A stretch of 64,000 bases of DNA. It comes from Youngiibacter multivorans. Lineage in GTDB: Bacteria > Bacillota > Clostridia > Clostridiales > Clostridiaceae. Below, in pieces: positions 1-6,843 of the stretch; position 1 is the stretch's first letter; every line of letters starts with the position of its first letter. The stretch spans positions 1 to 64,000 of the forward strand of contig NZ_JAGGKC010000005.1 in NCBI RefSeq assembly GCF_017873395.1. The letters are read 5' to 3'. The translations under genes and the position numbers were made by a program. The notes under the pieces were generated by a model that searched no databases, was not told the DNA's origin, and saw nothing but the letters and a program-made list of their open reading frames with translations.

Positions 1-34
1 AAATATACAATAGATATTACTTGGAATTCCAAAG

Positions 35-62
35 AAAAAGACCTGAGCTCTTAACTCAGATC
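35..62 (-). terminator. Terminator after recJ
   Basis: Read on the minus strand, an 8-bp stem (GATCTGAG / CTCAGGTC, one G·T pair) with a 7-nt loop is followed by TTTTTC. It lies about 110 nt past the recJ stop codon. Nothing else is evident in bases 1-170. Confidence 0.5.
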
Positions 63-170
63 TTAGTTAATGTTCGGTACTTTTTCAGCGTCCTCCCTCA
101 AAAGCGTTTTTTTGTTTCCAATCTATCTGGCCTTCATCAGGCCTCCAGATTAATCTCTTGCCCTGCATGT

Positions 171-1928
171 TTATCCGTTTCTTCCAGAAACCCTTGCATC
201 CTTCACATTAAGCTGTATGCTTTTGTTGCCGTTGTATTCATTGATGTCAGGATAGTAGACTAGGTCCAGGAATACATCCCTGATCGTATCATCAACTGTG
301 TAGGCGGTCCCATTCCCGTCATTTACCATCGACAGATATCTATCGCTGCCGTTGAACCAGATGCCATCAGTAATGGAATTCCCTCTCCTGAAGCTAAGCT
401 TCACATGGTTCTTCTCCCGGCCAATGAACCTGGAGCTCACAACCTCAACACCCTTGTCCCCGAATACCGGTGAAGGATTACCCTTGCCATATGGCTCAAG
501 TGTAGATATGTCGCCAATGTCCTTCATCGTCACTGTGTCAAACCTTAGCGGGACATCGATTGATATCTTCGGAACCAGGTCCTCGGGCTTCAAGCTGCAT
601 TTGCCATTAAGCCTTCTTCTGAAGTCTTCTATGTTCCCTTCCTCGATGGAAAGTCCGCAGGCCATTGGATGGCCTCCATACTTCAGAAGGATATCGTCGC
701 ATTCCCTTATCGCCTCGATCATGTTGAATTCCTCAATGCTCCTGCCGGAGCCCTTTGGGTTATCCCTGCCACCTGTAAGGACTATGGCAGGCCTGCTGAA
801 CATCTCCTTGACCCTGCCTGCAACGATCCCTGCTATGCTCTCATGTACAGACCTGTCATAGACAACAATTATCCTGCTCTCTTCCTGCCCTTCTTCCCCG
901 ATCTTCTTCAGAACAGATTCCAAGGCTTCGGTTGTAAGCTCCTGCCTTCTTGTATTGAGCTCCACCAGGTTCACTGCCAGTTCAAAGGCCCTTGACATGC
1001 TTTCAGTCGTCAGCAGCTCAAGCGCAAGCCTTGCAGATTCAAGCCTTCCGGTAGCATTAATGCAGGGTCCTATTATGAATCCGATATGGTACGCCCCTAT
1101 TGTCTTTCCTTCAAGGTCGCTTGCCTTGATCAGCGCCTGCAGGCCCTTGTTTCTGGTCCTGTTCAAAATATTCAGGCCTTCCCTGGCGATTATCCTGTTC
1201 TCATCTGACAGGTCCACCACATCGCATATGGTCCCAATGGCAGCGAGTTCCAGAAGCTCATCGCTGATATCGAATTGAGCTCCCATCAGAGAAAACAAGG
1301 CGCTTGAGAACTTATAAGCTATCCCCGCTCCGGAAAAGCCTGAGAAAGGATATTCCTCATCCCTTCTGTGCGGATTGATTATGGCATCAGCAGGCGGAAG
1401 AAGCATCCCTTCATGTTCCCCCATAGGTATATCATGATGGTCGGTTACGACGACCTGCATGCCAATCCCTTTGGCAAGTCCAATCTCCTCAAAGGCTGAA
1501 ATGCCGTTGTCGCAGGTGAGAATAACCTCAGCTCCCTCTTCCCTTAGGATCCGAACCCTTTCAAGATTCATTCCGTAGCCTTCCTCCTCCCTGTGGGGGA
1601 TCCAGCAGGAGACCTGTGCTCCGAGCCTTTCCAGAGCCTTCTTGAGTATGGCGGTGGAGGTCACTCCATCTGCGTCATAGTCTCCGTATATCACAATATT
1701 CTTCTTTTCAAGTATCGCATCCCTTATTATTCCAGCACCTTTCATCATGTCCTTCATGATAAAGGGGTCCCTGAGCTGTCCTATTCCGCCATTCAGGAAC
1801 ATTTCAGCCTTCTCTGCCGTATCCACTCCCCTGTTAAGAAGGAGCCTTGCGATAAGCGGGGAAACCTTCGCATTTTGAACTATCTCAGACAGGCTGCCTG
1901 AAGCACCCTTGATAAACCATCTAGCCAT
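171..1928 (-). CDS. recJ: Single-stranded-DNA-specific exonuclease RecJ
   Basis: This 585-aa protein is a cytoplasmic 5'-3' single-strand DNA exonuclease of recombination and mismatch repair, of the usual family length. The DHH phosphoesterase motifs are visible: GDYDADGVTST near residue 82 (metal-binding Asp cluster) and VVTDHHDI near residue 160. A glycine-rich GGHPMACGLS motif near residue 418 marks the DHHA1 domain, and a C-terminal OB-like domain follows. The ATG is preceded by GGAGATG. It is transcribed alone, divergently from the acetyltransferase at 2094, and ends in a probable terminator at 35-62. The family assignment is secure; the physiological role is from family knowledge. Confidence 0.95.
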   Translation of the reverse strand: MARWFIKGASGSLSEIVQNAKVSPLIARLLLNRGVDTAEKAEMFLNGGIGQLRDPFIMKDMMKGAGIIRDAILEKKNIVIYGDYDADGVTSTAILKKALERLGAQVSCWIPHREEEGYGMNLERVRILREEGAEVILTCDNGISAFEEIGLAKGIGMQVVVTDHHDIPMGEHEGMLLPPADAIINPHRRDEEYPFSGFSGAGIAYKFSSALFSLMGAQFDISDELLELAAIGTICDVVDLSDENRIIAREGLNILNRTRNKGLQALIKASDLEGKTIGAYHIGFIIGPCINATGRLESARLALELLTTESMSRAFELAVNLVELNTRRQELTTEALESVLKKIGEEGQEESRIIVVYDRSVHESIAGIVAGRVKEMFSRPAIVLTGGRDNPKGSGRSIEEFNMIEAIRECDDILLKYGGHPMACGLSIEEGNIEDFRRRLNGKCSLKPEDLVPKISIDVPLRFDTVTMKDIGDISTLEPYGKGNPSPVFGDKGVEVVSSRFIGREKNHVKLSFRRGNSITDGIWFNGSDRYLSMVNDGNGTAYTVDDTIRDVFLDLVYYPDINEYNGNKSIQLNVKDARVSGRNG

Positions 1929-2093
1929 TTAAACATCTCCAATTTCAATCTCAACAATCATTATAGCAGACACAGGAACAAAATATACACCGATGTCCAC
2001 CTAAGGTTTAGTACTGAAGGTTAGAAATCTGAACTGAACCAGGTCTGGACAGATCCTGCTGGAAGTACATATAATCAGGGGGAGGTGATTTTT

Positions 2094-2597
2094 TTGAAGC
2101 TTAGGAAATCAGAAATAAAGGATTTGCCGGAAATCCTCGGGATAATTGGAGATGCCAAAGGGTTCCTTAAAAGTCAGGGGCTTGACCAGTGGCAGTCAGC
2201 ATACCCTTCAGGCGAGGACATACTTAAGGACATTGAACAAGGGTATGCCTACGTATTGGAAGACGGAGACAGGATCATGTGCACCGGAGCCATCCTTGAA
2301 GTCGCAGAACAGTTCTACGAAGTCATCTACGACGGCTCCTGGATAACCGATGGGAGATACATGACCATCCACAGGCTCGCCACCCGGAGCGATTCAAGGG
2401 GCAAAGGCACAGCATCTGGATTCATAGAAGAGACTGTGAAGCTCTGCAAAAAAAGAGGCTTGCCATCAATCCGCATAGACACCCATAGAGGGAACCTGCC
2501 CATGCAGAGGATGCTTGAAAAGAATGGATTCATAAAATGCGGTACAATTATCTTCGGAGACGAAGGTGAGAGGATTGCATTTGAAAAGGTCGTATGA
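2094..2597 (+). CDS. GNAT family N-acetyltransferase
   Basis: This 167-aa cytoplasmic protein has the GNAT fold. The acetyl-CoA loop is seen as SRGKGTASG near residue 102, followed by a C-terminal motif with NLPMQRMLEKNGF typical of motif B. The substrate cannot be told from sequence. I place the start at TTG 2094, because the in-frame GTG at 2085 lies inside the strong ribosome site GGGGGAGGTGA; the spacing to TTG is ideal. A TATAAT at 2070-2075 with TGGACA 18 bp upstream could be the promoter, though the implied leader would be very short. It is monocistronic, with a strong terminator immediately downstream. Confidence 0.85.
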   Translation: MKLRKSEIKDLPEILGIIGDAKGFLKSQGLDQWQSAYPSGEDILKDIEQGYAYVLEDGDRIMCTGAILEVAEQFYEVIYDGSWITDGRYMTIHRLATRSDSRGKGTASGFIEETVKLCKKRGLPSIRIDTHRGNLPMQRMLEKNGFIKCGTIIFGDEGERIAFEKVV

Positions 2598-2604
2598 TGT
2601 GGAA

Positions 2605-2647
2605 AGAACAGGCAGCATTCCTGTGGAATGCGACCTGTTCTCTTTTT
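2605..2647 (+). terminator. Terminator after GNAT gene
   Basis: A long two-part hairpin (AGAACAGG / CCTGTTCT outside, GCATTCC / GGAATGC inside) is followed by CTTTTT. It separates the convergent acetyltransferase and DJ-1 genes and could work in both directions. Confidence 0.85.
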
Positions 2648-2651
2648 GCCT

Positions 2652-3233
2652 TTATTTTGCCGTTCCCTTTTTCTCAAGCAGGAAATTGTACAGCATGTCT
2701 TCCCTGAGGTCATGCGCCTCAGCTCCCAGTCCCAGCTTCTCAAGCAGTGTGTAACCCAGCTCCATTGCAGTTGCAGGGCCTCGTGAGGTTATTACGTTGC
2801 CAGAGGATACCGTTACTTCTTCAAGATACTTGTTGCAGTCTATGATGTCCTTGAAGCCCGGAAAGCTAGTTGCCTCCTTGTCCTTGAGGAGGCCTGCCTC
2901 GCTGAGGACTATGGGTGCAGCGCAAATTGCAGACAGCAGCACATTCTCGCCATTATATTTCTTAAGAAGCTCAATGACCCTCTCGTCATCCCTCAGGTTT
3001 GCAGCTCCAGGCATTCCTCCAGGCAGATATACCAGGTCGTAAATATCCTTTTCGATATCAATATACTCAAGCCTTACATCGCTCTTTATCGTTATTCCAT
3101 GGGAGCCTTCAACGAACTCCTTGTCAATGGAGCATATATGAACCTTGACATGGGCTCTTCTCAAAATATCTATCACCGTGACAGCTTCAATCTCCTCAAA
3201 GCCCTTTGCAAGCAGAACCAGTACCTTTTTCAA
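2652..3233 (-). CDS. DJ-1/PfpI family protein
   Basis: The 193-aa product begins KKVLVLLAKGFEEIEAV, the N-terminal strand of the DJ-1/ThiJ/PfpI superfamily with the conserved Glu. The nucleophile elbow AICAAPIVLSEAGLL near residue 104 contains the conserved Cys. Relatives include deglycase/chaperone-like and thiazole-related proteins, so the exact reaction is open. The start is TTG 3233, preceded by GGAGGGG; an upstream in-frame ATG at 3386 would overlap ccsA and has no support. Its nearest minus-strand neighbour is ccsA, 89 nt upstream. Confidence 0.88.
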   Translation of the reverse strand: MKKVLVLLAKGFEEIEAVTVIDILRRAHVKVHICSIDKEFVEGSHGITIKSDVRLEYIDIEKDIYDLVYLPGGMPGAANLRDDERVIELLKKYNGENVLLSAICAAPIVLSEAGLLKDKEATSFPGFKDIIDCNKYLEEVTVSSGNVITSRGPATAMELGYTLLEKLGLGAEAHDLREDMLYNFLLEKKGTAK

Positions 3234-3322
3234 AATAACCCCTCCTGTCTGTTCCAATTGAAGCCTTAGCCTCAATTTGATTATACCATAATTCACAACC
3301 CCTGCTTCAAAGCAGCAGAGTG

Positions 3323-4153
3323 TCACCTGTAGCTGTGTATGCTCTCTATCAGAGTGTTGACTCCAACATAGGTGAACAGGACGCATATGAAGCCGATGAG
3401 GCAGAACCAGGCGGCCTTTTTGCCCCTCCAGCCCCTTGATATCCTCATGTGTAGATATGCCGAGTAAATCATCCAGGTTATCAGGGACCAGGTCTCCTTA
3501 GGATCCCATGCCCAGTATCTTCCCCATGCCCTTTCAGCCCATATTGCCCCTGTAATTATTACCAGTGTAAGGAAAAAATACCCTGTTGTGACAGCCCTGT
3601 AGCTGATCATGTCCAGCCTCTCAGCTGAAGGAAGGTGTTTCTTGAGGAAATCATCCTCCCTGAACCTGTCCCTGGCAAGGTACATGGCTGATACTCCGAA
3701 GGATACTCCAAATGAACCATACCCCACTACAGCTGTAGCCACATGGAATGTCAGCCAGTTGCTCTGGAGAGCAGGCATGAGCGGCCTTACATCCTTGTTC
3801 TGCATTGCAGCGTACCCAATTATGATTATTGCCACCGGAGTAACGAAAGCACCCATGGCCCTTAGTCCGTACTTCTTTTCGAACAGTATGAATACAAGGA
3901 TTATTCCCCATACAAATGAAGTGGCGAACTCATACTGGTTGGTGAGCGGAACCCGTCCTGCTCCAATGCCCCTTGATATGAGCGCAAGGGTATGGAAACA
4001 AAAGCCTGCCCTGGCAGCGAGGCTTCCCCATTTCCCCATCCTTTCATTCCTTCCCAGGAGGAATGAAAGGTATAATACCATGGCTGCCACATAAGATATG
4101 AATGCACTATAGAATAAAATGCTTTCAGCCATTAAGAAGCTGTTGCCGTTCAT
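3323..4153 (-). CDS. ccsA: Cytochrome c biogenesis protein CcsA (ResC-type heme lyase subunit)
   Basis: This 276-aa multi-spanning membrane protein carries the tryptophan-rich heme-handling WWD-type motif WAWDPKETWSLITW near residue 220. Conserved His residues flank it (HVATAVVGYGSF; a late IHSYR end). With ResB it forms the system II synthetase that exports heme and attaches it to CXXCH cysteines outside the membrane. The start ATG overlaps the resB stop by 4 nt, with GGAGGTGA upstream, so the two are translationally coupled. The neighbouring nrfA suggests that this pair serves nitrite reductase and probably the other c-type cytochromes here. Confidence 0.92.
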   Translation of the reverse strand: MNGNSFLMAESILFYSAFISYVAAMVLYLSFLLGRNERMGKWGSLAARAGFCFHTLALISRGIGAGRVPLTNQYEFATSFVWGIILVFILFEKKYGLRAMGAFVTPVAIIIIGYAAMQNKDVRPLMPALQSNWLTFHVATAVVGYGSFGVSFGVSAMYLARDRFREDDFLKKHLPSAERLDMISYRAVTTGYFFLTLVIITGAIWAERAWGRYWAWDPKETWSLITWMIYSAYLHMRISRGWRGKKAAWFCLIGFICVLFTYVGVNTLIESIHSYR

Positions 4154-5424
4154 GATTCACCTCCGGATACTGTCTTTACAGCCTGCCTGATGTCCTCTGT
4201 GAAGATTGCCTGATTCCTCCTGGACCAGCCCCAGACCCTGGTCACGCCCTTTTGTGTATGCGCAACAATTTCCTTTGGCTGAAGGAAGAATGCCAGCATG
4301 GCTCCGATAACCATCAGTGCCCCTCCTACCGATACCCACAGGAGTGCAGGGTCCCTTACAATTTGGAGATATGTGAACATGGTGGGGTCATTTGCCCTGA
4401 AGGTATACTCAAGGTACCTTATCTCCTCACCTGGGGCAGCGGCATCCATCTTCACCATCTGTCCCTTATAATACACGGCATATACGTATTTCGGATTCTT
4501 GGGCAATGGGGACAGTGTGGCAGGGTTGCCGTTGACTACGGTGAAATCCGGATAGAAAGACATGTAGTAGAGTGCGATGTCCCCTTCCTCAAATACCTCG
4601 GACTGGTAGAGCGTCCTCTCAGAAATGACCTTGCCGGCCTTTTCAAGTTGAGCCTTCAAAGCCCAGCCTGTTCCGCTCTGGTATATGCTCATCCCGCCGA
4701 CTCTCATGGGAGAGTTTACAATTATCCTTCCGGTCTTTGACGAGGAGCCCTGAGGTCCGTCCACCCTGACATCGGAAATATACTGGTTGACAGTATAGTC
4801 CTGCCTTAGCTCAATGTCGAAGTCAAGGATGCTAAGCGTATAGCCTGTATCAAGGATCCTGTGGTTTGTGCCGGGAATGCCGTATATGAAGGTTTCGAAG
4901 CCGGTTGTCCTACCTATGTAGAATGCCAGTATCACAATCAGTATTCCAAGGTGGAGAAGCCATGAACCTAAAGGTCCTATTTTGTTCCTTCTTGACCAGG
5001 TCCAGCTGCCTCCCTCTTCATCTTTCTTCTGTATTTTTCTGAAGCCAAGCTCCTTCATGAGCTTTAGTGCACCAGATGAGTCCAGTGTCGTTCTGACCTC
5101 TGCACCTCTTTTTAAAGAAGGCTCCTGTTCCCTACTGACCTCCTTCAATACTGAAGGCAGCCTCGTGATGCTGCAGAAGAAGAGGTTCAGTAGAAGAAGG
5201 ACGACCAAAGCCACAAACCACCAGGATGAGAATACCCGGTCGAACTGAAAGAGCCCTATCACCTTATTGCCACCTTCGCCATAGGCGTTAATGTAATAGG
5301 CTTCCTCCCTTCCCTGCGGGATCACGGTTCCTGCTATTGAGGATACTGCCATGACAAGCAGCAGTGCAACTCCGAACTTCATTGAGCTTAATAGCTTCCA
5401 CGGCTTCTTAAGAATATCCGACAT
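4150..5424 (-). CDS. resB: Cytochrome c biogenesis protein ResB
   Basis: This 424-aa membrane protein has the ResB architecture: membrane segments near residues 15-35, 65-85 and 150-170, a large extracytoplasmic domain (about 185-360), and a final helix near 365-385 followed by a basic cytoplasmic tail. ResB and CcsA together are the system II cytochrome c synthetase. The start has GGAGG 6 nt upstream. It sits 56 nt after nrfA, separated by a hairpin plus T-run that may limit read-through. In epsilonproteobacteria a fused ResB-CcsA protein (NrfI) is dedicated to the CXXCK heme of NrfA; a comparable role here is my inference. Confidence 0.92.
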   Translation of the reverse strand: MSDILKKPWKLLSSMKFGVALLLVMAVSSIAGTVIPQGREEAYYINAYGEGGNKVIGLFQFDRVFSSWWFVALVVLLLLNLFFCSITRLPSVLKEVSREQEPSLKRGAEVRTTLDSSGALKLMKELGFRKIQKKDEEGGSWTWSRRNKIGPLGSWLLHLGILIVILAFYIGRTTGFETFIYGIPGTNHRILDTGYTLSILDFDIELRQDYTVNQYISDVRVDGPQGSSSKTGRIIVNSPMRVGGMSIYQSGTGWALKAQLEKAGKVISERTLYQSEVFEEGDIALYYMSFYPDFTVVNGNPATLSPLPKNPKYVYAVYYKGQMVKMDAAAPGEEIRYLEYTFRANDPTMFTYLQIVRDPALLWVSVGGALMVIGAMLAFFLQPKEIVAHTQKGVTRVWGWSRRNQAIFTEDIRQAVKTVSGGES

Positions 5425-5439
5425 ACAACGCCTCCAAAC

Positions 5440-5467
5440 AAAAAATCGGGGCCCTCAGCAGGCCCCG
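5440..5467 (-). terminator. Terminator/attenuator between nrfA and resB
   Basis: On the minus strand CGGGGCC-TGCTGAG-GGCCCCG is followed by ATTTTTTG. It looks like a full intrinsic terminator inside what is otherwise an nrfA-resB-ccsA gene run, so nrfA may be expressed in excess of the maturation genes. Confidence 0.75.
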
Positions 5468-5480
5468 CCGGGGAGTGTGG

Positions 5481-6656
5481 TCACTTCAGAAGGTCAAGCG
5501 CTTTCTGTGCAATTTCCTTTGCTTCATCAAGGTTCTTGTTCGACTTTTCCCAGTTATGGAAGCCTTCGCTGTTCTCTACGAACACGAAGTCCCACTTGAA
5601 CTGGGCCTGCCTGTGCAATTCCCTGACCTCATCAAGCTTTTCCTTTGAAAGCTTTCCGTCCTTTACAGCCTTGTCCAGCTCAGTTATAAGCTGCTGTATC
5701 ACTGCTGCCACCTCTTCGGTCTTTTCATAGACACCCTTCTGGATGCTCTCGACCATCGATGTCATTGAAGCCTCTGTCTCACCTGAATGGCACTTGAGGC
5801 ATGATTCCTTTATCGACAGGAGAGGGCTTGTCCAGTGGTGCGAATTGAAGGATTCAAGCTTTTCGCCCTTGATTTCAGGCATATGGCAGGCAACACAGGT
5901 AACTCCCATGCTGCTGTGGATGCTTCCCTGATAGGTCTCGAATTCCGGATGCTGTGCCTTCAGAAGCTCAGTTCCTGTCCTCGGATGAACCCAGTCAGAG
6001 TATCCGATGCCATCATAGTACGCAAGCATGTCATCAGTGTCGAAGCCCTTTGCCAGAGGAAGGATTACCTCCTTCGTATCAGGAGCGAGATAGTATTCCA
6101 CATGGCACTGGGCGCAGGCCTGCTGTCCGGGAGCAATTTCAGCCTTTGCAGCAGTGAGTGCCGTAGTCAGGTGCGCTCTTGTAACATTGACGACGCCCGG
6201 CTCATTCATGTGGCAGTCATAGCAGCTGATGGTCTCAAAGTCTTCCTTCACCGTCGCAGCAAAATCAAGGGAATTTGCCTTCATCCCCTCCTTGTTGAGG
6301 AGAGCCACGAAATCACTTGTCTTGCATGCAAGGCAGCTTGCTGCAGCCTTCGGCCTCTCCGTAGCAATGACATCCTCCAGAGCATATAGATGCCCCCTCG
6401 CTCCCAGATACTCCTTGCTGAACCCGTAGCCTTCATAGAATTCCTTCAGATAGGGGTGCTTCTCAAGATAATCTGTCTGTATGGATCCACCGTATGCGGT
6501 CGCATTCATCTGGCTGTTCTCAAGGTATGTGGCATAGACGTCCGGATGCTTGGATTGCCAGTCCTTTGCCGAAATCATCTCATCCTCCTTGCTTGAGCAG
6601 CCTGCCAGAATGAAAAGTGCGGAAACAAAAATCAGAAGCAGCAACTTCCTCCTCAT
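5481..6656 (-). CDS. nrfA: Ammonia-forming cytochrome c nitrite reductase (NrfA)
   Basis: This 391-aa extracytoplasmic pentaheme enzyme reduces nitrite to ammonium with six electrons. Five heme motifs are visible: CLACK (108-112), CYDCH (145-149), CAQCH (181-185), CVACH (254-258) and CLKCH (286-290). The lysine in the first is the diagnostic active-site ligand. Candidate catalytic residues are Arg87 (ARGH), Tyr188/189 (HVEYY) and His236 (AQHPE). The N-terminus is a lipoprotein signal with lipobox LAGC (Cys20), so the protein is probably membrane-anchored by lipid. At 391 aa it is shorter than the ~480-aa proteobacterial enzymes. No NrfH or NrfB electron donor is adjacent. The ribosome site is AAGGAAG. 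Confidence 0.95.
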   Translation of the reverse strand: MRRKLLLLIFVSALFILAGCSSKEDEMISAKDWQSKHPDVYATYLENSQMNATAYGGSIQTDYLEKHPYLKEFYEGYGFSKEYLGARGHLYALEDVIATERPKAAASCLACKTSDFVALLNKEGMKANSLDFAATVKEDFETISCYDCHMNEPGVVNVTRAHLTTALTAAKAEIAPGQQACAQCHVEYYLAPDTKEVILPLAKGFDTDDMLAYYDGIGYSDWVHPRTGTELLKAQHPEFETYQGSIHSSMGVTCVACHMPEIKGEKLESFNSHHWTSPLLSIKESCLKCHSGETEASMTSMVESIQKGVYEKTEEVAAVIQQLITELDKAVKDGKLSKEKLDEVRELHRQAQFKWDFVFVENSEGFHNWEKSNKNLDEAKEIAQKALDLLK

Positions 6657-6784
6657 GGCACACTTCCTTTCAGGTGATAAACCTCTTCATGAAATTGAAC
6701 CAATATTCAGTTTATTAATTTCGCTAACTACAGTATATCAATTAGCCGACCTAAGTGAAAGGCGTCATCATTGAACTTTATGTT

Positions 6785-6825
6785 AAGAGAAAGGCAGGAC
6801 CTGCAAAGATTTCGCAGGTCCTGCC
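6785..6825 (-). terminator. Terminator after parC
   Basis: A 12-bp perfect stem (GGCAGGACCTGC / GCAGGTCCTGCC) is followed on the minus strand by TTTCTCTT, directly after the parC stop codon. Confidence 0.8.
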
Positions 6826-6843
6826 CTATGTTCAGATGCTTAT

